From: Cristatella mucedo
Lineage: Eukaryota; Bryozoa; Phylactolaemata; Cristatellidae
Assembly: GCA_009760855.2 (NCBI GenBank)
Contig: WPIO01000104.1
Location: 261,501-325,500, forward strand
DNA: 64,000 bases
Direction of reading: 5' to 3'
In this document: one piece after another, positions 37,801 through 43,629 of the stretch
Position numbering within the stretch: the first letter of the stretch is position 1
How the letters are laid out: every line of letters begins with the position of its first letter
Notes under the pieces: model-generated
Seen by the model: the letters and a program-made list of their open reading frames with translations, nothing else
Told to the model about the DNA's origin: nothing
Databases searched by the model: none
Made by a program: the position numbers and the translations under genes

Positions 37801-40600
37801 TTTGTCATTTAATATTAAATATGTCATAAGCCTCAGGTCATGTCCAAGCATCACTCAAAAAAGGCTGTCGTCAGGCGACCAGTCAAGAAAGCGACATTAG
37901 ACCAAGAGAACTTGAGCAACTACCGCCCAGCCTGTCTTCTACCATTCCTATCAATGACACTGGAACGAGTCGTGGCAGACCACCTGAACTCATATCGTGA
38001 AACTTTAAGCCTTGCCAGTAGGTTCCAGTCTTGTTTGAGAGCTAACCACTCCAAAGAGTCAGCATCCCTTTTCGTGTACAATGACCTACTAAGAAACGGA
38101 GACGTGGGTAGAGTTTCTCTGCTTGTTTTGCTCGATCTTTAGGCAGCTTTAGATACTATTAATCACAAAGTTCTTCTTGAGCGTCTCTCATCTCGCCTGG
38201 GCATTACTGGCACTGCATTGCAATGGTTCAGGTCCTATCTCAGTGGGAACTCTGTGGGAAGTATTGATGTGAATGTACAAAGATCATTCGACGAACCTCT
38301 GACATATGGGGTACTTCAGGGCTCTGTGCTAGGTCCGGTTCTTTTAACTGTTTATTCTATTTTATTGCCGATGTCATTGCCAAGTATAATCTAGGCTTTC
38401 ACATCTGTGCAGATAATATTAAGTTTTGTCTTTGCTTTGAGCCCTCCCAGCCTTTCAACACGATGAATTATCTCAACTCCTTAGTTGCATGTATTGATGG
38501 CATCCACACATGGATGGGTGCAAATTTTCTTAAATTAAATAATGTTAAAGCCAGTTTACTATTCATAGGCAAACTAAGAAATTTGAAAGTCCAACGCTAA
38601 AAATAGGCTATGCCAGCATATCTCCTGTAACGTTTGCACGAAATCTAGGTGTCATTTTCCAAAGTGACCTTTCTTTAGACGACCACATCAGTTCCAAAAT
38701 CAAGTCTGCCTTTGTTCAGCTACATCGCATTGCCGAAATTCAGGCTTGCTTAGACAGCGATACCACATCTAAGTTGGTCCAAGCCTTTGCGATATCCCAT
38801 TTTGACTTCTGTAACTTACTGCCTGCTGGTTTACCTGCCTCTGCAATCAGGGGCTTACAGCTGGTGCAAAACTCTGCAGCGAGGCTTGTCTGTCGTGAGC
38901 GTTGCAGTTATCACATCACACAATAACAATAATAATAATACATTCGTATAGCGCCCTCAGAGAACTGAATCTCTTCCTAGGCACTTTATGGATGCTGTAT
39001 ACAAAGCTGTAACCAAATTATTGGTGTTGGCATCCGAAAGCAGCAGGCACAGCATATGCTTGCATATGCACACAAAGGACGAATCACAAAGACCCACTAA
39101 ATGCTGTAATATACATGTGTAAACAAGTATATTAGACACACCACTTTTTACTGACCTGCACTAGCTACAAGTCAAGCAAAGCATCGACTTCAACGTTTTG
39201 TCATTCACTTTCAGATTCCTTCATTATTCTTTTGCTCCAGCATACCTATCAGATCTCCTGCCCCACCTTGCTAAGCATCGTACCACCTGCTCGGAATCTA
39301 ATTGTTTACATATACCTTGTACAAATCTCAAGTAACTTGGAGACCGTGCCATTACTTTGTGTGCTGCCAAAGCCTGGAACTCACACCTGACTTGCATCAC
39401 GACATTCCCTGGCTTGACCACATTTAAAAAGAAATTAAAAACGAACCTATTTATATCAGCAGTTAGTGGTTCCACGTGATTTGTCCTCTATGTGCCTACG
39501 CGTCCTGACACTGTTGCATGCTGCCACTAACCAAACTTGCATGCTGACCCTATGCATGACATCCCTATTCCTGTTATTTATTGAGCAGGCTACCACTAAT
39601 CATCTGATTGCGTTTGCTTTGTAGCAAATGCAAAGTGCCTAAAAAGATATTGAGTTCTCATAGGGCGCTTTGTTAAGTGTGGTATAAATCTTATTAATAT
39701 AATTATTATTAATAGATTCACACAAATTAGTGATATGCACTGTATCAAGAATTTAAAATGAAGCAATAGCATTAATAATAGTTATTCTGAACATTACCGC
39801 ACCCTCAGAGAACTTAATCTTCTTCTATGCAATTTGCAATAGTTGTAATACACTTGATGGAGCGTCCTCAGAGCACTCAATCTCTTTCTAGCCACTTTAG
39901 ATTTGCTGCAAATAAGACAAGATCGAAAGGTGAGTGGTAAGGTTGAGCTCGATAAATCGCATGAATAACATGGTTAGGGGTGATATGCTCAGGGTGGTCA
40001 AGTCAGGGGATGTCGTGACGCAAGTCAGGTGTGAATTCCAGGCTTTGGGAGCATACAAACTAAAGGGAGGCAGGTCTCGATAGGATTTGAGATTTGTACG
40101 AGGTATTGGTACACTGTTGGATTCCAAAAAGCGGGTGGCACGATGCTTGGCCTGGTGGGGGAGTAGATCTGAGAGATAGGCTGGAGCCAAAGAATGAAGT
40201 GACCTAAAAGTGAGCGACAAAACCTTGTAGTCGATCAGTTGCTTGACTGGTAGCCAGTGCAGGTTGGCGAGAAGTGGTGTGATGTGGCGACTGCGACGCT
40301 CACGACAGACAAGCCTAGCTGTGGAGTTTAGCACCACATAAGCTATCATTTCTAAGTTCTAAGCTGCATGGCTTTGACTATGTACATTGCAGTGCATGAC
40401 CAAACGCAAACGAGCTCCAGAACTTTCAGTTCCGAACGTACCGGCTTCAAAGTTCCGTAAATGTAGCTCCATTGCTCAGTGTGGGGAAACGCTTTAGCAA
40501 GCTTGGCGTTCTTTGTCCAGGTATTGAATATGGCGATCGCCTTCTGAATGGACCAGGCGATAGCAGCAGTCGCCAGAGCCAGTGCTACCGGCAGCCACAT
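7709..40600 (-). CDS. CYP4: Gene A: cytochrome P450 family 4 (CYP4F/4V-like), complete, 12 exons
   Basis: Haem-thiolate monooxygenase; CYP4 enzymes typically hydroxylate fatty acids or related lipids at the ER membrane with electrons from P450 reductase. Coding exons, 5' to 3': 40,600-40,442; 35,745-35,544; 29,375-29,248; 28,013-27,889; 26,167-26,108; 18,639-18,513; 18,176-18,090; 15,779-15,583; 11,898-11,700; 9,723-9,641; 8,116-8,051; 7,817-7,709. They total 1,542 nt, i.e. 513 residues plus TAG, a normal CYP4 length. Every donor is GT, every acceptor AG, and every phase agrees. Visible motifs: N-terminal membrane helix (1-20), helix-C W132/R136, I-helix FEGHDT with E318 (the CYP4 covalent-haem Glu) and T322, ExxR E377/R380, PERF around 432-435, haem loop FSAGPRNCIG with C458. 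No internal stop or frameshift. The splice model is my reading of the DNA and has no transcript support. The subfamily is not assigned. Confidence 0.93.
7868..7897. repeat. Perfect 12-bp inverted repeat with 6-nt loop in the last intron of gene A
   Basis: Arms GTGGTACCACGT and ACGTGGTACCAC with loop GTTACA. Each arm is itself nearly palindromic around GGTACC. It is conserved unchanged in gene B at 56,674-56,703. It contains a CACGTG E-box core at its centre-left. Function unknown. Confidence 0.9.
8051..8116 (-). CDS. CYP4: Gene A exon 11 (haem cysteine, residues 456-478)
   Basis: 66 nt, acceptor TTTTTCAG, donor GTGAGC, in and out phase 2. It encodes [13 protein letters not shown] and the L-helix that follows. 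C458 is the proximal haem ligand. Identical base for base to gene B 56,857-56,922. Too short to appear as an ORF. Confidence 0.95.
8117..9640. other. Gene A intron 10, content
   Basis: No second gene seen. AT-rich TTTATATTT-type tract at 8,500-8,560. In copy B this intron carries a 1.5 kb segment (57,439-58,973) where A has only about six bases after GGGTGC at 8,634. The part 9,060-9,560 is almost identical to 59,460-59,960. Confidence 0.6.
9641..9723 (-). CDS. CYP4: Gene A exon 10 (PERF and haem loop start, residues 429-456)
   Basis: 83 nt, acceptor TTTTGTAG, donor GTGAGC, in phase 0 and out phase 2. It encodes [10 protein letters not shown] and [13 protein letters not shown], the meander and the first half of the haem-binding loop. 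The Arg codon is split CG|C with exon 11, as is usual for CYP4 genes. The flanking open frame of about 83 codons is mostly intron. Confidence 0.95.
9724..11699. other. Gene A intron 9, content
   Basis: Contains a SINE-A copy (10,660-10,885) and otherwise unassigned AT-rich sequence. The site homologous to the copy B LINE-2 insertion is intact here near 11,128-11,140 (TATCAGGGATAGAGTAACGG). Confidence 0.6.
10660..10885 (-). mobile_element. SINE-A, tRNA-derived SINE
   Basis: Minus strand reads ATGGTGATGGCACACTAGGT (A-box-like), then a variable part ending GGGTCAAATCCTG (B-box-like, degenerate), then a body including CACTGC and GTGATATCCGTAAAG, and a 3' end TATATAAAAGAGGCTTTTTAATC. Better preserved family members are at 46,272-46,460 and 42,025-42,190. 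Its duplicated copy is at 61,068-61,290. Confidence 0.75.
11700..11898 (-). CDS. CYP4: Gene A exon 9 (K-helix, residues 362-428)
   Basis: 199 nt, acceptor GCTGCAG, donor GTAAGT, in phase 2 and out phase 0. It contains [13 protein letters not shown], with the ExxR pair E377/R380 that ties the haem core to the meander. IIART in substrate-recognition region 5 and [12 protein letters not shown] before the PERF loop follow. It is duplicated in gene B at 63,509-63,707 with six base differences. Confidence 0.95.
12800..13585 (+). mobile_element. LINE-1 fragment (C-terminal RT region to 3' end)
   Basis: Begins near the CATTCAGAAGACTACATC block (peptide SFIQKT in the full copy) and continues through the '[12 protein letters not shown]'-type and '[15 protein letters not shown]'-type parts to ACCCACAGAGTCTTTATGAC and a CATTACAT end. 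Frameshifted. Inside gene A intron 8, antisense to the gene. Confidence 0.82.
13790..14225 (-). mobile_element. LINE-1 fragment, 3' part (interrupted copy)
   Basis: 3' end of a LINE-1 copy (GTAACTCCACTGAG, GGTGTTACGCTGGAGAG on plus) whose more 5' part resumes at 14,723. A LINE-2 3' fragment separates the two pieces. It holds an internal partial repeat of the 3' UTR (13,890-13,960 and 14,140-14,190). Confidence 0.72.
14226..14722 (+). mobile_element. LINE-2 3' fragment inserted into a LINE-1 copy
   Basis: About 500 bp: peptide [19 protein letters not shown], then the family 3' UTR and GCGCTTTATCAAGTACGTTATC end. Well preserved. The LINE-1 on both sides shows it is the later insertion. Confidence 0.88.
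14723..15340 (-). mobile_element. LINE-1 fragment, 5' part of the interrupted copy
   Basis: Continues the LINE-1 of 13,790-14,225: AGTGGACGCCATTACGTAAG, GAGGTCCACCGTCTAGGACC and AGGCATCGC-type blocks match 51,195-51,480. Degenerate, no open RT. Confidence 0.75.
15583..15779 (-). CDS. CYP4: Gene A exon 8 (I-helix, residues 297-362)
   Basis: 197 nt, acceptor TTCGTAG, donor GTGAGC, in phase 0 and out phase 2 (TG|G = Trp). It encodes [12 protein letters not shown] and then the oxygen-activation helix [19 protein letters not shown]318 is the residue that in CYP4 enzymes can form an ester bond with the haem; T322 is the catalytic Thr. The usual second Thr of 'HDTT' is Ala here. A TAG in the intron immediately precedes the exon in the same frame. 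Confidence 0.95.
15780..18089. other. Gene A intron 7, content
   Basis: A LINE-1 3' end lies at 16,930-17,400 and a 30-bp LINE-1 terminus at about 16,375-16,405 (ATGTAATGTATCTCCGTCTG). The rest (15,850-16,370, 16,410-16,900, 17,410-18,080) shows nothing I can assign. Confidence 0.55.
16930..17400 (-). mobile_element. LINE-1 3' fragment
   Basis: Minus-strand peptide [20 protein letters not shown] matches the LINE-1 C-terminus at 51,270-51,300. The 3' UTR continues to TGCATCTCCGTCCGCAAG at the left end. Confidence 0.8.
18090..18176 (-). CDS. CYP4: Gene A exon 7 (residues 268-296)
   Basis: 87 nt, phase 0 at both ends. It begins ASRQGS, a variable hydrophilic linker typical after RKKEL, and ends [10 protein letters not shown], the CYP4 'K-DFLDILL' block. 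Donor is GTAAAG. The acceptor TTGAAG at 18,177-18,178 is my choice; AG sites 54-57 nt further in would also keep phase 0 and shorten the linker. The reading frame differs from a longer chance ORF over the same bases. Confidence 0.82.
18513..18639 (-). CDS. CYP4: Gene A exon 6 (residues 225-267)
   Basis: 127 nt, acceptor TTATAG, donor GTAAGC, in phase 2 and out phase 0. It encodes [12 protein letters not shown] and then [21 protein letters not shown], with the first and last parts matching the CYP4 'LY-L-(T/S)-(S/D)GR' and 'A--IVH-FT--VI--RK-EL' elements. The preceding 7.5 kb intron is a stack of LINE-2 fragments. Confidence 0.92.
19428..19517 (+). mobile_element. LINE-2 3' tip (about 90 bp) nested in a LINE-2 copy
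   Basis: Only GTATCCCTTTGCAG to CATTATTATTATTATC, i.e. the last ~90 bp of the element with its (ATT)n tail, lies between TGTATTGACG and TGCACATGGGTGG of the host copy. An extreme 5' truncation. Confidence 0.85.
20177..20458 (-). mobile_element. LINE-2 3' fragment nested in a LINE-2 copy, with target-site duplication
   Basis: About 280 bp in reverse orientation, starting with ATAATAAAAATCATAATAAT and the AGTGCCCTCAGAGAACTC block. Host sequence GAACTC occurs on both sides (20,171-20,176 and 20,459-20,464), a 6-bp target-site duplication; the host then continues CGCTCCCGACTTGCG as in unbroken copies. Confidence 0.92.
20760..23090 (+). mobile_element. LINE-2 long copy (pre-RT region to 3' end), interrupted
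   Basis: Starts upstream of RT (TGATGCTGTCCGTGCAAG and ACACAATTTAAAAATGCTGACG blocks), with RT at 21,200-21,515 and 21,919-22,800, and 3' end CTGACTGCGATATGACCAATTATTATTAT at 23,060-23,085. Many frameshifts. A second LINE-2 fragment is nested at 21,515-21,918. Confidence 0.82.
21515..21918 (+). mobile_element. LINE-2 3' fragment nested in a LINE-2 copy
   Basis: The host reads to TATGGAGTTACGAGGGCA (the 'KYGV-QG' block) and resumes at GCTTGGTCCCGTTCTTTTCGC. Between them is a 400-bp 3' fragment with its own GGCGCTATACAAATGCAATA and ATTCTTATTAATATTA tail. Confidence 0.8.
23455..24445 (+). mobile_element. LINE-2 copies (two abutting pieces) with nested tip
   Basis: 23,455-23,802 is a degenerate C-terminal piece; 23,862-24,445 is a well preserved 3' piece with [20 protein letters not shown] and [19 protein letters not shown], ending in GCGCTTTATCAAGTGCAATA plus (TTA)n. 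A 49-bp reverse 3' tip separates them. Confidence 0.82.
23803..23851 (-). mobile_element. LINE-2 3' tip, 49 bp, reverse orientation
   Basis: AATAATAATAATAATAATGCACTTGATAAAGCGCCC-type sequence ending near CTCAAAGAACTC: the outermost end of the element only. It lies exactly between two LINE-2 pieces. Confidence 0.75.
24516..25250 (-). mobile_element. LINE-2 3' fragment
   Basis: Minus-strand frame of 144 codons with [21 protein letters not shown] and [16 protein letters not shown], ending in the (TTATT)n tail at 24,516-24,535. 24,446-24,515 to its left is a short plus-strand LINE-2 remnant. Well preserved. Confidence 0.88.
25400..25895 (+). mobile_element. LINE-2 3' fragment
   Basis: C-terminal region (CAACCACCAAGCTAAGCATC, AAAAGCCTGCAACTCACTCC) to AAGTGCCTAGAAAGAGATTGAG and GTATTGTTATTATTA. 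Degenerate. Confidence 0.8.
26108..26167 (-). CDS. CYP4: Gene A exon 5 (60 nt, residues 205-225)
   Basis: A 60-nt exon with acceptor TTTCGTAG and donor GTAAGT, phase 2 at both ends. It encodes [16 protein letters not shown], the CYP4 'S-(E/D)-Y-(V/I)-KAV' element. It joins exon 4 as GA|A (Glu) and exon 6 as TT|C (Phe). Too short for an ORF scan; found by motif and phase. Confidence 0.9.
26168..27888. other. Gene A intron 4, content
   Basis: No gene or clear mobile element. A short (ATA)n microsatellite at 27,565-27,592. The frames over 27,472-27,732 and 27,745-28,029 on plus are antisense or intronic and carry no motif. Confidence 0.5.
27889..28013 (-). CDS. CYP4: Gene A exon 4 (residues 164-205)
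   Basis: 125 nt, acceptor TTTTTGCAG, donor GTAAGA, in phase 0 and out phase 2. The peptide runs GKLRDHC...[12 protein letters not shown]...NCQLE. This matches the CYP4F pattern in which 'TLDSLQKC-FS..SNCQ' sits just before the short 'SEYI' exon. That resemblance is the main reason for placing the gene near CYP4F/4V. There is no ATG in this frame near the start. Confidence 0.88.
28500..28720. repeat. TGTA-rich minisatellite passing into (TTATGTATG)n
   Basis: 28,520-28,625 has imperfect units of GTACATTATGTACGTGTATG-like sequence; 28,630-28,717 has clean 9-10-bp TATGTTATG units. Frames across it (MLCMLCML..., HNIHNIHNI...) are repeat translation. In gene A intron 3. Confidence 0.92.
29248..29375 (-). 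CDS. CYP4: Gene A exon 3 (helix C, residues 121-163)
   Basis: 128 nt after an acceptor ending AAAG. It encodes [12 protein letters not shown] followed by the family hallmark LLTPAFHF. The W...R pair of helix C (W132, R136), which contacts a haem propionate in P450s, is present. Donor GTAAGT, out phase 0. The open frame on either side of these borders is intron read-through. Confidence 0.95.
29376..30499. other. Gene A intron 2, part without assigned content
   Basis: No gene or repeat recognised. 29,990-30,180 has a weak 62-codon plus frame rich in Leu and Ser; it may be 5' sequence of the LINE-2 that starts near 30,500. Confidence 0.4.
30500..31860 (+). mobile_element. LINE-2 5' half (endonuclease region), degenerate
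   Basis: Contains CAACCTTGATCTATTCGCTGTGACC, the 'LDLFAVTETWL' start of the AP-endonuclease domain seen in L2/CR1-type elements (here VTWTWL), then SQSLVLRL-type and other remnants. Stops before RT. The only clear 5' half of this family in the window. Confidence 0.7.
31885..32030 (+). mobile_element. SINE-A, tRNA-derived SINE
   Basis: GTGAGCCGCGATGGCTCACTAGGT (A-box region) and GGTTCAAATCCTG (B-box match) about 60 bp apart, then GCTGGGTGATCCTTTATAGC, the SINE body. Same head and body order as 46,272-46,460. Confidence 0.88.
32395..33445 (-). mobile_element. LINE-1 3' half
   Basis: From the 3' terminus GTAACGTAATACTGTATCTCC (plus) through a 174-codon minus-strand frame with [20 protein letters not shown], to the RT C-terminal blocks at 33,060-33,440 (matching 51,500-52,020). 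Interrupted by small indels. Confidence 0.85.
33455..34650 (+). mobile_element. LINE-2 fragment (RT), degenerate
   Basis: Plus-strand peptide [22 protein letters not shown] is the 'NYRP-SLLPFLSK-LE' RT block. Later parts reach the C-terminal region near 34,620. Abuts the LINE-1 copy on its left. Confidence 0.78.
34955..35115 (-). mobile_element. SINE-B, tRNA-like SINE
   Basis: Minus strand: GCCGAACTAGTTTGGTCCAGTGGTTAAGG (tRNA-like head with A-box-like TGGTCCAGTGG) and, at its 3' end, GAGAACGCAATTTC and AAGTGCCCTAAG in the plus view, which resembles the LINE-2 tail. Confidence 0.65.
35544..35745 (-). CDS. CYP4: Gene A exon 2 (residues 54-121)
   Basis: 202 nt, acceptor ...CTAG, donor GTGAGT, in phase 0 and out phase 1. 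It encodes the region before helix C: FSTFLGP, then [13 protein letters not shown], then FFRPWLG, which aligns with the family pattern of W/F-GP, HP-(D/E) and FL-PWLG-DGLL. The last G codon is completed by the GT that opens exon 3. The frame carries no ATG near its start and is easily missed by a simple ORF scan. Confidence 0.9.
36246..36542 (-). pseudogene. Degenerate 98-codon frame, unidentified
   Basis: Minus-strand frame from GACCTATGG (36,542) to TAA (36,246-36,248), interrupted by a single TGA after IGHG. Readable peptide pieces: [60 protein letters not shown]. Composition looks protein-like, but I cannot name a family. In gene A intron 1. Could be a decayed exon or mobile-element ORF, or chance. 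Confidence 0.3.
37100..37325. repeat. CTGCTCCTGCTCATCG minisatellite
   Basis: Imperfect 15-18-bp units (GTCTGCTCCTGCTCATC) most regular at 37,197-37,262, flanked by CTG/CTC-rich sequence. Frames here are repeat translation. Confidence 0.88.
37715..39720 (+). mobile_element. LINE-2 long copy (RT to 3' end), interrupted
   Basis: RT from CTGCTGCTGCCATGCATAA through [16 protein letters not shown], a 'YAD'-region block, HITP, to GCGCTTTGTTAAGTGTGG and TTATTAATATAATTATTATTA. One amber replaces the Ser after LLVLLDL. Nested reverse fragment at 38,927-39,135. Confidence 0.85.
38927..39135 (-). mobile_element. LINE-2 3' fragment nested in a LINE-2 copy
   Basis: Reverse orientation, beginning AATAACAATAATAATAATAC and AGCGCCCTCAGAGAAC, ending about GACCCACTAAATGCTG. 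Host text CACATCACAC before it and ACACCACTTTTTACTGACC after it rejoin as in the intact family. Confidence 0.85.
39840..40345 (-). mobile_element. LINE-2 3' fragment next to gene A exon 1
   Basis: 150-codon minus-strand frame with [35 protein letters not shown] and [14 protein letters not shown]. It ends about 95 bp from the exon 1 donor, in the sense orientation of the gene. Confidence 0.88.
40442..40600 (-). CDS. CYP4: Gene A exon 1 (residues 1-53)
   Basis: Start ATG is at 40,600-40,598 and begins [10 protein letters not shown], a hydrophobic ER signal-anchor. It is the first in-frame ATG after an upstream in-frame TAG. The exon ends TLKP at a GTACGT donor, phase 0. The frame is open a little further upstream only through non-ATG codons, so this start is preferred. 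An untranslated leader exon cannot be excluded. Confidence 0.85.
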
Positions 40601-40858
40601 TGTCAACGAAGGCCGCGACGAAGTTGCTAGCAACGTCTCCCGTCGGGATTCAGCGCCGCCCTACAGCAACCAAAGCTACGAGCTAAGAGCTGCATTAGAG
40701 GCAGAGGGCAGAGTACCTAGTTAGTGCTCCCTGTTGCCACTAGCTTCACCACAAGATATATTGAAGTGCGGTCGCCATGCGAGAAAATGCCGAAACAAGG
40801 AGTCTCTATTTATTCTCAAGGAGGCTCCACTTCCAGGCCTCACATAAGAAAGCGAACA

Positions 40859-40866
40859 CTATATAA
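40859..40866 (-). promoter_or_regulatory. TATA-like element upstream of gene A, candidate
   Basis: TTATATAG on the gene strand about 260 nt before the start codon; a second AATATAT-type candidate lies about 155 nt before it. AT-rich words are common, so this is only a position to test. Confidence 0.2.
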
Positions 40867-40899
40867 GGAAAGCTTGAACAGGTGTCACACAGTCTGTTT

Positions 40900-42000
40900 C
40901 GGTACCCGATATCCGCATTTCCAAATATTGCTAAGCGAGTAAGCTCACGCTTGAGTTTAAGGGTCGTCCGTTCTCACAGTGAGCGAGCACATAGCTTTAC
41001 TCTTAGGTATGTCGATCAAAGAATAGACTCTCGGCTGGCTCTGTTGGATCTCTCTGCAGTGATTGACACCTATTTGCACCTATTATTGACACCTACTTGC
41101 ACCTATTGAAATCTATTACCTCTCTGCAGTAATTGACAAATTTGACCGTCACCGAGTCCTTCTAGGTCTTCTGCTTTCTTTTCTGGACGTCACTTGCACC
41201 AACCTGCGATTTTCCTATTTAAGGGGAAGATTTCACATCCAATATAATAATAGCCATCTGCTCTCAAGTGAGAGCTTTTAGTGTGAAGTACAGAAGGGGT
41301 TTGATTCAGATCGCCCTGCTTCTTTTAGGCGTCCATTTGTTCGCAGGTGACTTCAATAATAATATACTTCATCGATGCTTCGACCACTCTATGGCTTCAA
41401 GCCTCCAAAATCTGTAACTCCCTCGGGGCGCATTCTACCAAATGTGCACTTCAATGCTAGCTGCCTGACTGAAATTAAATTTCGACAACGGCAACCAGAT
41501 AGCTTTTGGCAAGCCTAGTGCCACTCAGATTTTGGAAAGCCACACTCAAAATTGCCTCAGCCTGCTTATCGAATACAGTGCATGCACGTTGAATTATGCA
41601 CGTATTATTGGCTCGGCATATTTCATGTACTATATACATGAAAACTGGTTGGCCTGTTCCATAATGACCATTGACAAGATGACCACATCGGTTCAATTAT
41701 CAAGTCTGTCAACACTCAGCAGCTTAACTAAATAAATTCGGATTGCTCCTAGATAAGGATACACAGACAAGCGAGACCCAGCAGTTGTTCAATTTCGCCT
41801 TCAATACAGTCTCCCTCTTTCCCTTTCTGCCTGTGCCATCAGACGGTTGCAGTTGATGCCAAATGCTGCAGCTAGGCTAGCTTGTCGTTAAATTTCACAG
41901 CTGCCACATAGCACCACTTATCCACGAATTCTGCATGCTCACAATCAAGGTGTGATGTCACTTCAAGCTCCTAACACTCGAAATATCTCTTTATTAAATA
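40900..42000 (+). mobile_element. LINE-2, highly degenerate
   Basis: Scattered RT blocks: CTCGGCTGGCTCTGTTGGATC ('LALLDLSA'), GGCTCGGCATATTTCATGTA, GTCGTTAAATTTCACAGC, then ACATAGCACCACTTATCCACG ('HITPLL'). Tens of indels. Also carries a local 25-bp duplication around GACACCTATTTGCACCTATT. Confidence 0.62.
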
Positions 42001-42024
42001 AAATTGAAAATGAAATTAAATACT

Positions 42025-42190
42025 ACTTGATTTAACAGCTGCTTTTACATAGTGACCGAAGAGCCTTGACGGCTATCACCACCGCTTGCAGTGGCAGTAA
42101 GTGATTGCCCATCGCAGGATTCGAACCCAAGACTTCGGGACAGAGGTTGTGAAAAGCAACCGCCCTACCTTGCGTGCTGCCATGGCTCAC
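42025..42190 (-). mobile_element. SINE-A, tRNA-derived SINE
   Basis: Minus strand: ATGGCAGCACGCAAGGTAGG (A-box region), GGGTTCGAATCCTGCG (near-perfect B box), then body ACTGCAAGCGGTGGTGATAG and AAAAGCAGCTGTTAAATCA 3' end. Confidence 0.88.
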
Positions 42191-42754
42191 ATTCAGTGCC
42201 AATTGCATGCACAATGATAGCGGCTAATGCTCTTCTGCCGCTGTATAAATGAGGCTTTTAAATCAGCCTTGAAACTTTGTACCACACCCATCGAGGTAGA
42301 GGCTTAGCTTTGTCTCTGCCAAAATACTGGCAACTTCCTTACCGAAAGTCTGCTTTAGTTTCCTCAATTGTAACGCGTGTTGGCAGAAGCACAATCTAGC
42401 AGCTACTGGCTGTAGATGGAATGTGCTAGCTCGCCTTTCTTTTAAATGCTAGAGACGAAACTGCCATGACCTCAGCCCATGAATTCGAGCAAGTTTAAGT
42501 CGTCTGCAGAACCTGTGAGACAGCGATTATTGAATAGCACTGAAAAGGCGTCGCATAATAGCAACTCATATGCATTACAATGCCTCGGATGCAGACTAAA
42601 AAGGGTACACTGAGCTGAAGTGATACATGGCTGCGTGCAAAGTAGTGTGTGCAGTATTGTAGGGGTGTCCTGCAAGGACACCTTCGTTCAACCAACCTAG
42701 AAAACACACGGCCACCACAGAGGTTCGCATCGAGTATGATGAGTATATATAATT

Positions 42755-42855
42755 AATCCTCATAGCGCCATAAGAGAACTAGGACATGAAATCATCCAGC
42801 CTTGACCTTGGTTTGAGGCGAGCACTTTAACCACTGGGAAAAAGCAGCACCCCGA
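42755..42855 (-). mobile_element. SINE-B, tRNA-like SINE, partial
   Basis: Plus view: AATCCTCATAGCGCCATAAGAGAAC (LINE-2-like tail) followed by TTTAACCACTGGG, the tRNA-like head in reverse. Degenerate. Confidence 0.55.
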
Positions 42856-43317
42856 CGTGATCGGCGCTTCACTCTGGCTCAAGGCAACGGTGGCAGAAAG
42901 AAAAAACCCAGAATCCTGAAGCTCGATACAATCAAAGACGTCGCCATCGTCCTACTTATGCCCTTCCGGAAGCAGAAACTTGCTGCTGTGGATGCACCGA
43001 AGTAATTGAGTCGCTACCGGATTCAATCGCTACCTGACTTTGCATCATTTATGTCTCAAATAACGGAGCAATTTATTAGCTCAGCTTCAACTGCCTCGCC
43101 TACCCAGTTAACTCATCTTGTTGTTTCGGTGCGCTTTGCGTGCTCACTTGTGCTCGACTGGGCTTGAGCGACTCCCCAGAGGTACTCCTAACCGGTGCCC
43201 CCCCCCCCCCAGGCGCCAGCGAGAGCTTTGGCTACCTGACCCTGAAAACGTCACGAGCGCTGCGCGTACGGCATTATGCAGGCGCTACGTAGCGTAACGC
43301 ACTGCACCAAGTGACGT

Positions 43318-43362
43318 TACGTGCCACGTAACAGGTGCCACGTAACAGGTGCCACGTAGCCT
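43318..43362. repeat. Short minisatellite, 17-bp unit
   Basis: GTGCCACGTAACAG repeated two to three times (43,321-43,360) beside GTGACGTTAC. Confidence 0.85.
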
Positions 43363-43377
43363 GCCTGATTTTGGGCC

Positions 43378-43492
43378 TGCCGAGCTGGTTCGGCCCAGTG
43401 GTCAAAAGCTCGCCTTGACCAGGGACCCGCGGTATACGTGGAGCGCTTGAATAAAGATTAAGTTTTCTTAGGGCACTGCGTAAATGAATTAC
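43378..43492 (+). mobile_element. SINE-B, tRNA-like SINE with LINE-2-like tail
   Basis: GCCGAGCTGGTTCGGCCCAG then AGTGGTCAAAAGCTCGCC (tRNA-like head; A-box-like TGGTTCGGCCCAGTGG), then GAGCGCTTGAATAAAG and ATTAAGTTTTCTTAGGGCAC, which tracks the LINE-2 3' end word by word. Confidence 0.72.
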
Positions 43493-43629
43493 ATATAGTT
43501 ATGCATTCGTCTGTTACCATCGGTTAACGATTGTCTTGCAATGAGTTCAGCAAAGCACCAGGATAGAGACTTAGTTTTTTCATTCATGTTTTAGTCTACG
43601 GCCGTGTAGAAGCAACACGTTATAATTAT

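Noticed and set aside
37432-37854. 140-codon minus-strand frame considered as a missing CYP4 exon (pieces such as FGKGPKLY and HRFLFPNL)
   Set aside because: It does not contain the expected HP-(D/E) and PWLG elements, overlaps the start of a plus-strand LINE-2, and the true exon 2 was found at 35,544-35,745 with matching phases.
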